A DNA stretch of 64,000 nucleotides from Hofstenia miamia (taxonomy: Eukaryota; Xenacoelomorpha; Acoela): the NCBI GenBank assembly GCA_004352715.1, contig SCFE01000108.1, forward strand, positions 1,537,326 through 1,601,325. The letters run 5' to 3'. This document shows, one piece after another, positions 31,440-44,216 of the stretch (positions within the stretch are counted from its first letter, which is position 1; the number at the start of each line of letters is the position of its first letter). A program made the translations under genes and the position numbers. Below the pieces are notes generated by a model. The model searched no databases. It was given only the letters and a program-made list of their open reading frames with translations, and had not been told where the DNA came from.

Positions 31440-34400
31440 CAATTACTTATGAGATAAGACAGCAATAAGTGAATGAGATGTTTACAAATAATTTAGCATG
31501 AGAAGTATCATTTCTCATCAGCAAACATTTAAGTAAAGTTTGAATACAGTTCGAGAAGTTAATTACAAGTTTTGAAATGGTAATTGAGGCTTTGCAAACA
31601 ATATACATCATGACAAACAAAATCAAATTCAGTCTTTTTATAAGTGTTGTAAATGCATTTGCTTTGCATACTTAGATAATATTATATAATATTTAACAAA
31701 CAGTATTTAGCGTAGAATGAAAATCTTCATATCCAATGAACTTTCATTGAGTTCTGTTAATAAAATATAACATAGTAGCCGAATCTAATCACTAATTGCA
31801 AAGAGTAGGGAATTCAAGGATTAAAATAACCTTAACAAAGTAATAGCTGAGGAAACGTTGATCGTTATAAAATATTTCTCAGATCATATTAGTTGAAAAA
31901 TATATGTAAATGTAAATATTTTTACGAGATGAAACATATCTATCAAAAATTAATCAATGACACAACATTTTTTTGTCCTTGTCATATATAGAGTGTAGAC
32001 ACTAAAAAATATGAAATACAAACGAATATATGTATTTTGAAAAACTATAAATGATATTTATATAACAGGCTTTGTTTAAAAAACATAACAATTTAAACAA
32101 TAGAGCTTAAGCTAAAAAACAGAGATTTTAATGGTAAACAAATGAGATTGAACAAATTATTATACATGTATTATATATATATATATATACATGTATATAT
32201 ATTATTGAAATCATCCAAGAAGAAGGATTTTAGCTGCTTGAAAAATGCTGAATCATTCTTGCTCGTAAAATGGATATTTCTAGAATGTAAATTCCGAAGT
32301 AGTATTTTACATGTTGCTGTAGGATTGCGTAACTAGTAATTTTGTGAAGGCCCTGGGGTTTCAAGGAATTTGTGAAATTGCTGTTTAATTATAGACTTCA
32401 TGAACGCACTAAAATGGGATAGGGGTGATTCGTTTGTATTAGAATGTTTCCAGTAAAAACATTAAATGTCTTAATATTCTTTGTATCGCAATCTTACTAA
32501 TATATATATATAAGCTGTTTAATCTAGAAAACTACACATGGTGATGCAAAGAGCTGAAATTGAATATCGTAAATTTCTAACTATTTTCTATATATGAATT
32601 CTTTTCATAAGCTTAATCAGTTGTTCATTTCATTGCAGAAGCTTCAGTTGGCTTAGTTAGCCTATATTTGTACAAGGACAACTAAAGATCTTCCCAATTT
32701 ACTTTGAAATTCCCTTTGAATTTTGGAAAAATACAAGCGCTCAAACTTCATTATTTTTATGAAGCTCCTTAAATCGTTAATATTAGTTAGTTTCATAAAT
32801 ATTTGGAATTGAAATTACACAATCGAAAAATAGAACTTCTCAATTTATAGCAAAAATTAATGAAAGATTCCAGCGAAACAATATTAATTACAAATTGCAA
32901 TCCTGTAGCCTACTGAAACAATAAAATTTTCTCAACTTTGGATTTTCAAAGGACTTTCTCCCAAAAAAGAAATATTTTTGTAATCTTGGCTGGTGAACGG
33001 CAGGAAATTTTAATGAACTTTCTTCGAAATTTCAAAACGGCTGCATGCTGGTAAATTTGAAGCCCGGCTGGTAGCCAGTTCCATCTCCGATTTGATCTCA
33101 ATTCCAATCCAAGAAAAGTCGATCTTCGAATCCATATACCTAAAATTGATTTGAGCAAAAAAATAAAAACATAACATTTTGATTAACATTTTTATCATTT
33201 TCAAATGTATTTCTCTTCTCTTCAAATAGGATCCTCTTCTCTGGCTATACGCCTAATGATCAGATATTACAAAAATGCACAAATCTAATTTTGGAAATGT
33301 TTCAAAAATTGGTTCGCTTTAAAAATAAGATTCACAAGCCCCTGTCCGGAATAGATCAAATATTTGTATCATCCAGCAGAAATTTTAGAAAACCGTCTGA
33401 TATTATCAATTTCATCACAAAATATAATATTAAAACTCTGATAACAGGGCTACATGAGCAATGCTGTCGCATTAAATAACATACATTGGCTTGGTTGATA
33501 TTGGTAAAAACTGCAAGCATACCCGGTCTTGCCTAATTTCTGAACCTGAATTAATATGAATTTCATAGAGTTATGAAAATAATTAGCTGAACCACAAATG
33601 ATTTAAACATTTTTCTGGAAATGAGAGCATCGATTTTAAATGCGTAATTCTAGTAGTCAGTTGTTACACCAATACCACTTCTATTAAGATCTTATATGGA
33701 ATTTGTCATCGAAGAGAATACACCAGAATATGAGGTTGCTGCAAAGGTTATTGTCTTTGCCTGTTTCTCTTCAGGAGCTACAATTAATAAATATGTGTTG
33801 GTTTAAACCATGGGGTTGGTGTTTGCGAAAAACACTATTTGTTATTCCACTAATGAAATACATTACAGACGGGTTTCTTTTCTTTTACGTGCATTTTTTG
33901 AATTTCCTATCTATTAATATTTAAAAAATGAATTAATACTACAAGTCTACGAGTAACATAAATTATATAAGATGAATATAGAGACATTAGAGACTACAGT
34001 GGAAGATTTCATCATTAGGTTCATTTAACAAGAAGCACTTTCACCGATGTACTCAATAGTAACTATGTCCACTACAATCCTTCCACCAGTTGTTATTAGT
34101 TATCCAATGGAAGTAATCAAATTAGTTGGTTAATATAGGAGATCTATTATACATTTGGAATACAACTTCCAATTTTAAATATTGATTTACTCCTATTCAT
34201 CATAGAGGTGGAAGTTTGATCTTGCTAATATCATGATAAAAGTGTTCTTTATAAACATAATTGACAAATTTTGCATTAGTTGACTAAATGAGTTTGGGGA
34301 TCCAGTACGTGTAGTACTTCAAAATACCTATAATTGCTTTAATAGCAATAGTTGACAAACCCCCAATACTTTTGTTTCTAAAGGTAAAAATAGAATTCCT

Positions 34401-35390
34401 ACTTGTTCATCTAAATTTGAGTGAGTCTGATAGTTCCCTTGAATAATTTCATAACCTGCTTCTGAAACTGCATAAAGTAAATTCCTTTCTTGTACTTTCG
34501 ACATTTAGCAACAAACTATGGCAGCAGAGAAAGAATATTCAAGATTAGCCCCCCTCCCCCACTGGCTGGATGGTTTCATGGCGAAAAAACCACGAGGCCC
34601 TATAAAAAAATCCCACGAACTAAATAAGCTACCCTACACTGATATATTTTGCAGAGAGCTCGCATATATTTTCAATTTGAAGTCAGAAGTTGTATGGTGG
34701 AGGATTTTAGTCAAATGTGTTCTTATTATGCGTCTGCTCATATTCGTTGGTACAAGATAAATACATCTACTGGTTGAATGTCATTCACATTGCCTTCACA
34801 AAAGAACTAAGAACGCACATTTTTTGTTTTGCCATAAATGAAGCTGCTTAGCGGCAGGAGGCATTCTCCTTCATTGTATTTCTATGCCGGTGCAATATCA
34901 GCTATTATATTTTTTCATCATTGCAAGGTGGAGTATGAATTCCACGGCTGTGAATAACTCATGTAAACAAGTTTCTGGAAGGCAGGGGCCAGCTCGTCTG
35001 TGGAAAGGCACTTCGTGAAGCCAAGTTGTAAGCTTTTGATTGGCCAATACGTACATTGCGCTGCCTTCTTGAGCGCTCCTCATGTAACCCTTTGAAACAA
35101 GACATGTCAACATCAAGGTGGGGCACTTTAAACGCAAAAAGAAATAGAGCGAACAGAAACCCGACAGCCTCGAAGTTTGCCAAAATCGTCCAATTCTATC
35201 AATCTTAAGCTGCAGCTAGCACACTTCATACCCTTGCTGTCAGTGCTCCTGAAAATGTGGTGATGTGTAAGTCAGACTCCATCGTCTTGAGACTGCAATG
35301 GCTGGGCAATGTGCCCAATACAGCTAGTCAAGGCCTAGTCATTCCACAATCCCAAACCTGTGATATGCCCGACTTAATGACTCATGTTGT
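31440..35390. other. Noncoding stretch with short unassigned frames
   Basis: Frames at 33225-33010 and 33158-32946 (minus), 33291-33479, 33703-33924 and 34518-34760 (plus), and 35137-34898 (minus) show no family I recognise. Two small (TA)n runs lie at 32173-32190 and 32501-32512. I cannot support a gene here. Confidence 0.4.
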
Positions 35391-35396
35391 TGTTGT

Positions 35397-35397
<1 letters not shown>

Positions 35398-35457
<60 letters not shown>

Positions 35458-35485
35458 AATGATTATTATGATGATGATGATGATC
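35398..35485. repeat. (GAT)n trinucleotide microsatellite
   Basis: About 88 bp of GAT repeats with a few interruptions. It gives a poly-aspartate run in one open frame (35257-35523). That frame contains RLQWLGNV just upstream, loosely like the RLRWLGHV tail of some LINE proteins. This is too weak to call a gene. Confidence 0.85.
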
Positions 35486-36480
35486 ACCTGAACACAGCAT
35501 TTGGTTTACACCTCCTAAGATAAATGGACTGGATGCATTTTTCCTCTACCACCCCAATCAACAATCACATTCGCAGGATCTTCCATTCAGGATGAAACAC
35601 TTCTTCTGATTAGTTAAAGCTAAACCCAAGTCTAATTCAATGAAACGACAATAGTTGATATTCAGTGATGAAGCATCACAACTGTTCTGTAGCATTTGCT
35701 TTGCATTTGCGCCTTGGACAAAATTCAAATAGCTTTTTCTTTGGGATTTGACTAGTGGTGCTGATTTGCTTATTGCCTAAAGTACCATCAACAATTGTCA
35801 CCAATGAAGCTAATTCTGTTTGTGATAATCTAGCTGTAAAAATAAAAGGAAAAATGAATGTTTCACCTTTGCAGCTTTCTTCAAAGTAGCGTTATCTTTG
35901 CTTGACCATAAGGTATTGATGAGCATGGGTCTCTCATAATTCAACGATACATTTCAAAAAATTTAAACTTAACTTTGAGTTTTGCATCAGAAATAGCTAT
36001 TTTTCTTTGACTATAGGGTAATGGAAGAGCATGGGCCTCTCATAGTTCTGCACCAATTTTCAAAAAAAACATACATCTTAATCTAGATGGACCGAAGCAG
36101 GAGATGTTTTAGCAGGCCCAATTTTTTTCCTATTCAGGGCATGCCGGAGATTACTACTTTTTCTAATTAGAACTTGAATCAACTGTTTCACAATTATATG
36201 GGATTGGTAACTGTTTCAAAAGTTTCAACTTATTGTGAATCAGCAAAAATGAAATGATAAATATTCAAATCCTAATGATAAAAAGGCGATCATTAAGGCG
36301 GATTCAATTTCTTAACAGGAAGCTTGGGAAGGTTTAGATCAATGCAATTGAGAAGAGACAGTGAAATCTCTGGCGTATCCCCAAAATTGGATAATGCCAC
36401 TCAATATAGATAACTTAGAAGTTCTTCAATGTAAATTTTTGCAAGATTCACCCTGTTATGTTTTGGTGCAGATTCCTACA
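35486..36480. other. Noncoding stretch
   Basis: No gene recognised. GGGTCTCTCATAATTC near 35928 and a similar GGGCCTCTCATAGTTC near 36029 form a loose direct repeat about 100 bp apart. Confidence 0.4.
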
Positions 36481-37200
36481 GTATGTACACTCAATTTAGA
36501 TACAATTTCACTAGAAGAATTGATGTTAAAAAAGCTTATTCAGTAATATCTTTCGTCCCCGTAAAAAGACAACCCTTAAGTTGCAAACCTTTAGATCTTA
36601 ACATTGCAGGAAAGGCTCACGAGAGCATTGAAGAATATATTTTGTTCACAAAAGTAGTTATAATGAAATCTTTAACTATTTGTTGTTGATATAAATGTCG
36701 ATAATGTTTGTTTTGCACTTGAGCAGGTGGTAACAGCATTTAGATAGGACAGTTTACAGAGGAAAGTCCCAATACGATTGGAAGGATCAAATGGGTTGGG
36801 TTTGTCACTATTTAAAAAATATGGGAGGACATTGGCATTCAACAGATTGTAGTAAACATCTCAATATCGAGTGGAAAATATGTGTGAGATATGTAATTTC
36901 ATAAAATGATCGATTTCAGATCATAGGCGGTAATTTTATTGCAGATTTTTGTCATTTTGTTAAGAAATAGTATGTACACGTACACGTAAATAGAGACGAA
37001 TTAGAAGCGCTGATGGAAATTTTATCTCTACCGAATTCATGAGGAATTTCGAAATTGACTTAAGGTAGTTTTAGAGTTTGTGCTTGATGGGATTTTAAGT
37101 TTATTGAGATTAAAATTGCTCTCAAGTAGGTGTCTTCCAACGAGAATCGCGCGGATGTACTTACTAGAATTCCAAAGAAACGGTGAAACGATTTAAAACA
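36480..37200 (+). pseudogene. LTR-retroelement pol relic
   Basis: At 37142-37180 the plus strand reads ENRADVLTRIPKK. This is the ENxADxLTR motif found after RNase H in gypsy and BEL/Pao retroelements. Upstream, at 36400-36700, short open pieces continue in shifting frames. No RT box is visible. The call rests on one good motif. Confidence 0.35.
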
Positions 37201-37959
37201 ATGCAGCGGAAGCACTTAAGAACAATAGTATTACAGTTTAGGAAATAGCTGCAGTTCAAAAGTATTGTAGTAAGGATTATGGCTAATGGTAAGAGACAAA
37301 GTTGACGCCACATAACTATCTGCATAAACTGTTCAAACAAGACTGCTTGTAAATTATCAGATAATGTGGTGAACGTTATCGTGATACCCTCCTGTTATAT
37401 CGAAGGACTCTTAGAAAGCCGCCATCAAGAATTTAAAACCATGTGTACCATATTAAAAGAGAACTGGGCTTTCTTAAAGTAGCTTAGACTTTGTAAAATC
37501 ATGCAGGTGTCGTGCAGCAGTGGAACCTATCTCAGTTACCTCTATCCATCGAAGTAGGAGCTACCCCAAGCAAACCATTAAAAGTGGATGAATTTGTATA
37601 TTGAGATTACCTGAAGTATCTTGAAGTGAATCAATATTATTTCTGATTGTGTGGAAACCTCTGCACTACTGCTAATCTCCAATGGATGGGATCCACTATA
37701 AAAGATATCAGATTTGATATAAGCACCTATGTCATATCTGTCGTTATTTGAGTATATTTAGTATTACACAGTTTAAATAAATCACCCGAATTTCAAGGAA
37801 ACCTTGTAAGCTGGAATCTGACATTGTTGCATATACTTCGAAAAGTTATCGACAAAAATGATGGTTTTACATTCATATCGTCTACGAGCTTTGTCAGCAA
37901 CTGAGCTATGCTCTTTTTGCGGACGTGAACCTCAACAGTCTCCTCATAATCCAGATAGG

Positions 37960-40180
37960 AATGATTGGCAAAGAAGATGACTAATCTTAGAAGATTAATC
38001 TTAAATGGAAAAAAGAAGAGTTAAGATTAAATTTTTTAAGAACTTGTTTGGATAATTCTTGTGTCTCAAAGTTTTTGCATTTATCAATTCCCCCGCATCT
38101 TCAAAATTTCAGAAAATATTTTAAATCTAGTCAACTGAAGGCACTGCGAAAAATAACTGTCGAATAATCAATTATCTGCATTTTCTAATTCAACACTAAT
38201 TCTTAATATTTTTAATATACAAGTCGAAAAATGTTTAACATCAATTGCTAATAAACAAGAGAAAAAACTTAAAAACTTGAAGAAAGAAAATAGTGTTGAA
38301 AAAAAAAATTGTGTAAAGGATACTGTTTTCAATCTATCATCAAGAAAATTAAATGACTTAGAAATAGAAGCTCTTGCTTATGGAATGAAAATGTCATGGC
38401 CCACAAAGCTAAATAAATTGAAAATTAAAATTGCTATTGAGGTATTTTTAAAAAACTAAATAAAATCAACAAATTCACTAAAGAAGATAAATCAAATGGC
38501 GATTAAGAATTAGAATATTAGTTGAAACATACTGCAAGAATAAAATCCATGTACCTGATAAAGTCTTAAAATTATTAAATGCTTTGAAGAAACTAAGTAC
38601 AGATCAAACTATTTACATTTGCAAAGCAGATAAAGGAACTGCAATTATACTACAAAATCGTACAGACTATTTAAATGGAATCAACAAAATTTTGACAGAT
38701 GAAAGTAAGTTTAAAATACAAGTTAAAGATCAAAAATATGCAAACAATTTCTTTATTCGAGAGGAAGAAACCAACTCTTACGCTTGAAAAATGATTGTAG
38801 TATATCTAGAGCATGCATAAAGATATAAAAAGCATTGGTTGCACACCTGCAAGAATGTATGGCATAGCCAAAATCCATAAAAAATTAGAAAAACCTCCAT
38901 ATAGACCTATTGTTAACATAATAAACAACCAAGCATATAATCCGCATAAATTTTTAGATAAATTATTGAAGCCTTTTCTACCAACCAAGTATACAATAAA
39001 AAATACAACTGATTTTATAAAAGAACTTAATTCATTAAAGAAACTATTTAATAAAGACACTCAACTAGTAATCTATGACGTCACCTCATTATTCACGAAC
39101 ATTCCAATTGACAAAACAATAGATCACATTATGAACATCATTCCAGAAGATCAAATAAATATGTCACGTCATACACTAAAGAAGCTACTACAACTAGCTT
39201 GTAAATCTATACATTTTTCATTTAATGGTGATATATATATAAACAAGTAGATGGAATGCCAATGGAGTCACCACTTAGCCCAACTTTAGCCAACTTTGCA
39301 ATGGATCTAATTGAGAGCAAATTTCAAAATTTTAAAGAATCTAATCCTCTAATATATTGTAGATATGTTGGTGATATCTTTGCAGGATTTTGTTCAAAAG
39401 AAGCATCCATGAATTTCCTGAAATATTTGAATGAGTGTATGACTGAAATTAAATTCACAATTGAACATGAAAAGGACAATATGCTAAATTTTCTTGATGT
39501 TACTGTAACTTAGCACATGAATGACATTTCGACCAAGTGATATCAAAAACCGACTTGTACAGGCCTATACACACCATTTCGTGCCTAGTCAATCGACTAT
39601 TAGAATCTAGCTTAAATTACAAAAACTTAACAGAAAGTTTGGATAAAATTACAAAAGATCACAAAAATAATGGATATCAACATAAACTAATTCGTAAGAT
39701 TATTGATATACAAGATTCAAATTCTACACATAACCAAGACAAACAAAAGTATACTGGAAGTTACCATTTATAAAATCACGAGAACAACTAAAGAAAATAA
39801 TACGATCATAAAACAAAGAATTACCAACTTCGAAAATTTGTCCAGTATTTTACGCAAAAAAGACCATGGAAATGTTCCCTAATAAAGATCGTATACCCAT
39901 TTCATTGTCTTCTGGTATCGTTTGTTTATACGACTGTGATGAATGTTCAAGTTCATACATTGACGAGATCAGAAGGCATTTAGAAACTCGGGCAAAGGAA
40001 CATATAAGAGGGCATCTACAATCCGAAATATATATGCATGGATGTGAACCCAACCTGAAAAAATTTAAAATACTAAAAAGACAACGTGAAACTAAAATCG
40101 CAGAAACAATATGTATAAAATCAACTAAGAAACCATTACTAAATAAACCAAGACATCAAATAAATCTAAATATATTTTGA
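37960..40180 (+). pseudogene. Penelope-like element ORF relic (RT plus GIY-YIG)
   Basis: Pieces are in order: LRFLRTCLDNSCVSKFL (about 38020), NLSSRKLNDLEIEALAYGMK (38329-38390), ADKGTAIIL (38626-38652), and MYGIAKIHK...YRPIVN (38850-38920). Next come IYDVTSLFTNIP with the first catalytic aspartate (about 39071-39106), then GMPMESPLSP and the catalytic box. That box is YVGD (39364-39375) where YVDD is expected, so one catalytic aspartate is lost. Then come LNFLDV and KPTCTGLYTPF. A GIY-YIG domain follows at 39895-40180: GIVCLYDC...SSYIDEIRRHLETRAKEH. Its YIG has become YID. At least four frameshifts or stops occur. Penelope elements are retroelements that combine RT with GIY-YIG. This copy is inactive. 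Confidence 0.85.
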
Positions 40181-40210
40181 AGATCTGAATTGCTAAAACA
40201 TTTCTCCAAA

Positions 40211-40252
40211 TGCTTGAAAATGACAACAATGTTTGTCAAAACATGTCGCAAT
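40211..40252 (+). ncRNA. Hammerhead-ribozyme-like motif downstream of Penelope ORF
   Basis: Read 5' to 3': stem I strand TGC; core TTGAAAA (consensus CTGANGA); stem II GACAA/TTGTC with a 6-base loop; AAAAC (consensus GAAAC); two bases; GTC cleavage triplet; then GCA, pairing with TGC. Three core positions differ from consensus, so it is probably decayed. Hammerhead ribozymes with a minimal stem III are known from Penelope-like elements. The motif lies 34 bp after the ORF end. Confidence 0.5.
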
Positions 40253-40287
40253 AAAACATTATTCAAAAATGTTCAATGTATATATAT

Positions 40288-40308
40288 NNNNNNNNNNNNN
40301 NNNNNNNN
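40288..40308. other. Scaffold gap
   Basis: 21 N between a TA run and GAGCTGCGGC, separating the two converging Penelope relics. Confidence 0.95.
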
Positions 40309-40420
40309 GAGCTGCGGCCTAAAATACTATAACCACCTACTTACTCGAAATGTTTGAATACACGAAATATTTCTTATATATATATATATATATATATACT
40401 ATTGTGTTCAGATTTATACT

Positions 40421-40459
40421 ATGAGACCGGTTTCGATTTAAAATCATCGTCAATACAAA
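40421..40459 (-). ncRNA. Second hammerhead-like motif, opposite strand
   Basis: On the minus strand the core reads TTGACGA (consensus CTGANGA, one change). Then comes a GATT/AATC stem II with a 3-base loop, an intact GAAAC, the two bases CG, and GTC. The layout is the same as in the plus-strand motif at 40211-40252. It lies 58 bp past the end of the minus-strand Penelope endonuclease relic. Stem I is weak. Better conserved in the core than the other copy. Confidence 0.5.
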
Positions 40460-40516
40460 TTTTGTGGTAATATAATTTACAATTCACTACATTTAATTTT
40501 GTTAAATATGCATACA

Positions 40517-40694
40517 CTAAAAGATATTCAAAAGGTTGATGGAGCTTTGTTTATTCATTAGTCTTTGTTTATTTGAGTTCTTCATAATTAGAGCTTCAGA
40601 AATCTTAGTATTAGGTGTTTTCATAATGATCTTAAAATTATTGATGTTTGCTCGATGTTGGTGAGTATAAATTTCGTAATTTAAGTGCTCTGAT

Positions 40695-40700
<6 letters not shown>
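40517..40700 (-). pseudogene. Second Penelope-like GIY-YIG C-terminal relic
   Basis: The minus strand reads HLNYEIYTHQHRANINNFKII, then KISEALIMKNSNKQRLMNKQ and LLNIF. This parallels the C-terminus of the plus-strand element (AETICIKSTKKPLLNK, LNIF). Upstream parts are cut off by a (TA)n at 40697-40724. The two elements point towards each other. Confidence 0.6.
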
Positions 40701-40726
<26 letters not shown>

Positions 40727-40729
40727 CAA

Positions 40730-42083
40730 ATAAAATAAATCTTAAGGCTATGTCTTAATGAATATGCACAAGAACTGGACAATGTTACAAAACATTTGAC
40801 TGGTTACATAATTTTAACGCTTAAAAAGAATTGTTTGTAATTAATTAACAATCGGAAACGTTATTATTCATTAAATTTCATGAAATATTAAACTAACTCA
40901 AAATTAGTCAACATCTAGTATTTAAGGAATACCCAAAACACCAGTTGCATTTGTAAGAATGTCTACATTTTGCTTGCATTTAAGTGTTAAAATATAAGTA
41001 AGAAAATTAAACTATTTCGATAACCATGTGAACCAAACAATCTTGGAGGATAAACAAATATTTAAAATTGTTAAGTAGGTTAACATGAGGTCAACCAGTT
41101 AACAGTAATGCTCAATATTGGGTTAAAGGTTTTGCTAAATTTTGTTAGAGTATTAGACACGTGAAAGTCGATGGAAAAAGAACCGAAATAATGAACAAAG
41201 CCCATGTGCTCTCGACGTTATTGAAAGCTCCTGGTTTTACAGTAAAATTAACACTATTTATTGGGTACGTCGCATTTGATGAGCCTTAATCATAATAAAA
41301 GGAAAACTCGTTTTTCATTGAAAAACAACTAGGAAATTTAAAGTAACGACATACAATAACTACATGGAAATGATCAGCTATTTGAAGAGGCTAGCATTAC
41401 ATAAATGTGAACATGGGAAATATGATAAATGGTGATGTCATATATGTTCAGGCTTGCAAATGTAAATGCGATTGTTTTCCATTTCCATTCCATTTCAACA
41501 ACTATTTTATAAACATTTTCAAATTTTTCCATTACGTTTCACATTTTTCCATCATCTTAGAGCTAATGGTCAGGGCTCTGCAAGACCAGAATTTTACAGA
41601 CTTCAGTCTCAATTAGTCCCATTGAATTTGGTTAAATTTCAATTACATTAAAATTTTCTATTTTGATCAAAATTGGAAAAATTATGAGTAACATTCTGAA
41701 ATCCGTGGTTCCAGGTCCTTCATTTTTGGTCCCAGTCCCATGGGACTGAGTGGTCCAGCCGAACTCTACTAGTAGTTCGTCAAATTTACCATAACGCGAA
41801 CAGAAATTGCATTTCAGTTCAGACACGTGAAACTAGTAAGGTGCACATGATAGAATTTTGGAATATTTCTGATACTGGCCTCAGTCAAGGCTATTTCAAT
41901 TTCATATCTAGTAATTATTCAATTTAATTTCAGTTGCAGTACTGTTTACAATCAAATTAGAATTAATGCGACATGCATGGCGATGATATATTGAAAAATT
42001 CATGCAGTAAACTGCCATGCATCATCTAAACTTTCCGTAGATAATTGTATTAATTGCGTTGTCATTATATATATATATATATA
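40730..42083. other. Noncoding stretch
   Basis: No gene. A perfect 16-bp palindrome, CAGTCCCATGGGACTG, lies at 41733-41748. The surrounding 41560-41830 is less AT-rich and includes CAGGGCTCTGCA near 41573, which resembles hAT element tips. No matching second tip was found. Confidence 0.4.
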
Positions 42084-44214
42084 TTAAGGTGTATAGTTTT
42101 TTCACTTTTTTAAAAATTACGACTACTTTCATACGTTTTTATATGAAACTTTTATTACTTATTCATCATATACCTTGAAAAAGTTAAAAAATTTTCAACA
42201 TGAATGTTTTATAAATTAAAAATTATTTCATCAGCTTTTAAGTTATAGTGATCGTTTTCTTAAAACACAAATAGTGTCAATTTTATGTCAGAGTCTTGTC
42301 AACTTATCTATTCCTATTATTGCAATAATTGTAGCACTATAGGAACCAGCACAATGCTTTTACTTAAAACAAAGCAGACGTTTTCACAAAAATTTCATTT
42401 AAATACAAATAACTTTAGCATAATGTAGTTAAGAAGAATAAATTTAAAAATATCTTTAAACAGACGAGTAAATAGATAAACAACAAAAATGCAGCTTCCA
42501 AGTTTTTAATTCAGCTTTTCAATCTCATTTAGGTAGCGCAGCAACGATTTCTTTAAAGATTCTAAAGACTTAAAATGGCCGATCTTCTCATTCGCATACG
42601 AAAAAATTCTGTCTACTTGTTCGTTTGTATGAAGTTTTGTTGTGTTTCCGAAGAATATTTTTACTCTTAGCACAGAGGTCAGTGAGCAAACTCCAATCTG
42701 CAGTGTATTTGATAGAAAACCAAATAGGAGCCCATTGATAACTAATGAACGAATTCATTTGTAATACTTTTTCGTCTTCACTGACTTTCATTAGTTCTGC
42801 CATAAAAGAATACATTGCTTTGTTATTCCAACGGGCGCGTGAGATGCTCATGGAGGAAGTGGGAATTCTTTCGTTCAGAGATCCTCTTCTCTCCAGGATC
42901 GCATAGCCTTCACCAAATCTAGCAAAAACCGATAATCATCTTTGCGTAACTCATTTCGAGGTGGATCATCGTATGATTTCGCGATTGCAACCAATTACAT
43001 GTCGTTGTAATTCTTTTTGCAGGATGTCCAGTTTATACGCAATCTTCAACAAAACTGTAAGATAGCTTGGGAATCTTTGAAGTTTCAGGTAGGTTGTGTT
43101 CAAATTCATGTCTTAAAACAAATCTAGTACATGAAGCTGACATGCATGGTAAGTAATAATTGGGTAAACTCTTTGAGTTTGTGATATCGCACCGAATCTT
43201 GATTCAGTGATCGTGGCTTCTGTGTCAGAAACAATGGTAGGTAGTTCAAAAGAACTGAGAACTTCCAATACGAAACCAGCGATGGTCACAGACTTTTTTT
43301 GCTCAATTCTGCAAATCTAACAAGCCTGTTGTCAACACACAGGCAAATAATTTCCCTTTTTCTGCCATATAACTTTTGGTAGTTTTTCATGTCGAAGTAC
43401 AAAGCATCACCAGTTTCACCAATGTAGCGTTCAGGTACATATCTGGAAGATTACACTTTTGAAACTTGCCACAAGCGTCCCCGAGTAGGAGGTTTGGGAA
43501 GTCTACTAAGGTTTGAAAATTTTTGGCAAAAAAGTTTCATGACAGTTTGCGAAAGGGACAGATTTGCAGTCTCTCACAGTCTTTCAGTTTAAGTGTACTG
43601 CATGTGTTGAATAAGTTGGTGGAAATGAATCACTAGAAATTGATGATTCTCAACGGAGGAAAGCTTAACGGTGAAGCTTTAGAAGGAATCCGAAATGGAT
43701 TCATTATATCCTACCGATTTTGTCAAGCAACACCCTTCCCTTTTCACTTTTTGCTTTCCATATAGGTGCCTTTGAGAGACAATAAAAAAGTTGACCTCCT
43801 AGTTTAAGAAGACTAGAATAAGCTGTAGTTTAATGATATCACTGATAGTTTATGCATATACACACCAGTAATGTTAATTAAGATGGCGAGTTTCGAATAG
43901 GCCTGCAATTTGTAGAATGCACTGCAATTTGTACTTGGAAATATCTTATATACATTTATAGTATTTCCAATGTGATGAATAAGATTTGCAGTGATAATGA
44001 ATTTATTATTTGACATGATATTTGAAATATTTACTGTTGCCATATAATATAATTTTAGAGAATATGTATTTTCTATAATTCAAAAACTAAAAAAATTCAG
44101 ATTTGAAAATTTTTGAGCTTTTTTTAGTAAATGAGCAAAACTGACCTCACATTCGTGATCAGTTCACATATATCTCATTGAAAGTAACGAAATTATAAAA
44201 AATACTCACCTTAA
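42084..44214 (-). mobile_element. hAT-like DNA transposon
   Basis: The ends are inverted: TTAAGGTGTATAGTTTTTT at 42084 and, read inward from 44214, TTAAGGTGAGTATTTTTT. The element sits inside (TA)n DNA. An 8-bp ATATATAT duplication fits once the adjoining mariner is removed, but in a microsatellite this proves little, and TTAA at both tips would also fit TTAA-targeting families. The coding strand is minus. Length about 2.1 kb. Confidence 0.6.
42500..43450 (-). pseudogene. hAT-like transposase relic
   Basis: The minus strand reads ERYIGETGDALYFDMKNYQK; a frameshift; IVSDTEATITESR; then YHACQLHVLDLF, comparable with the D..A..A and C..H..L segments of hAT transposases. Further down come LRKDDYRFLL-like text, SISRARWNNKAMYSFMAELM (42851-42792) and a C-terminal region to about 42500. 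Several frameshifts. I recall similar proteins from cnidarian repeats but cannot name the family. Confidence 0.5.
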
Positions 44215-44216
44215 TA

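Noticed and set aside
35257-35523. Open frame with a long aspartate run
   Set aside because: The run is a translated GAT microsatellite. The RLQWLGNV segment before it is too short to claim a LINE protein.
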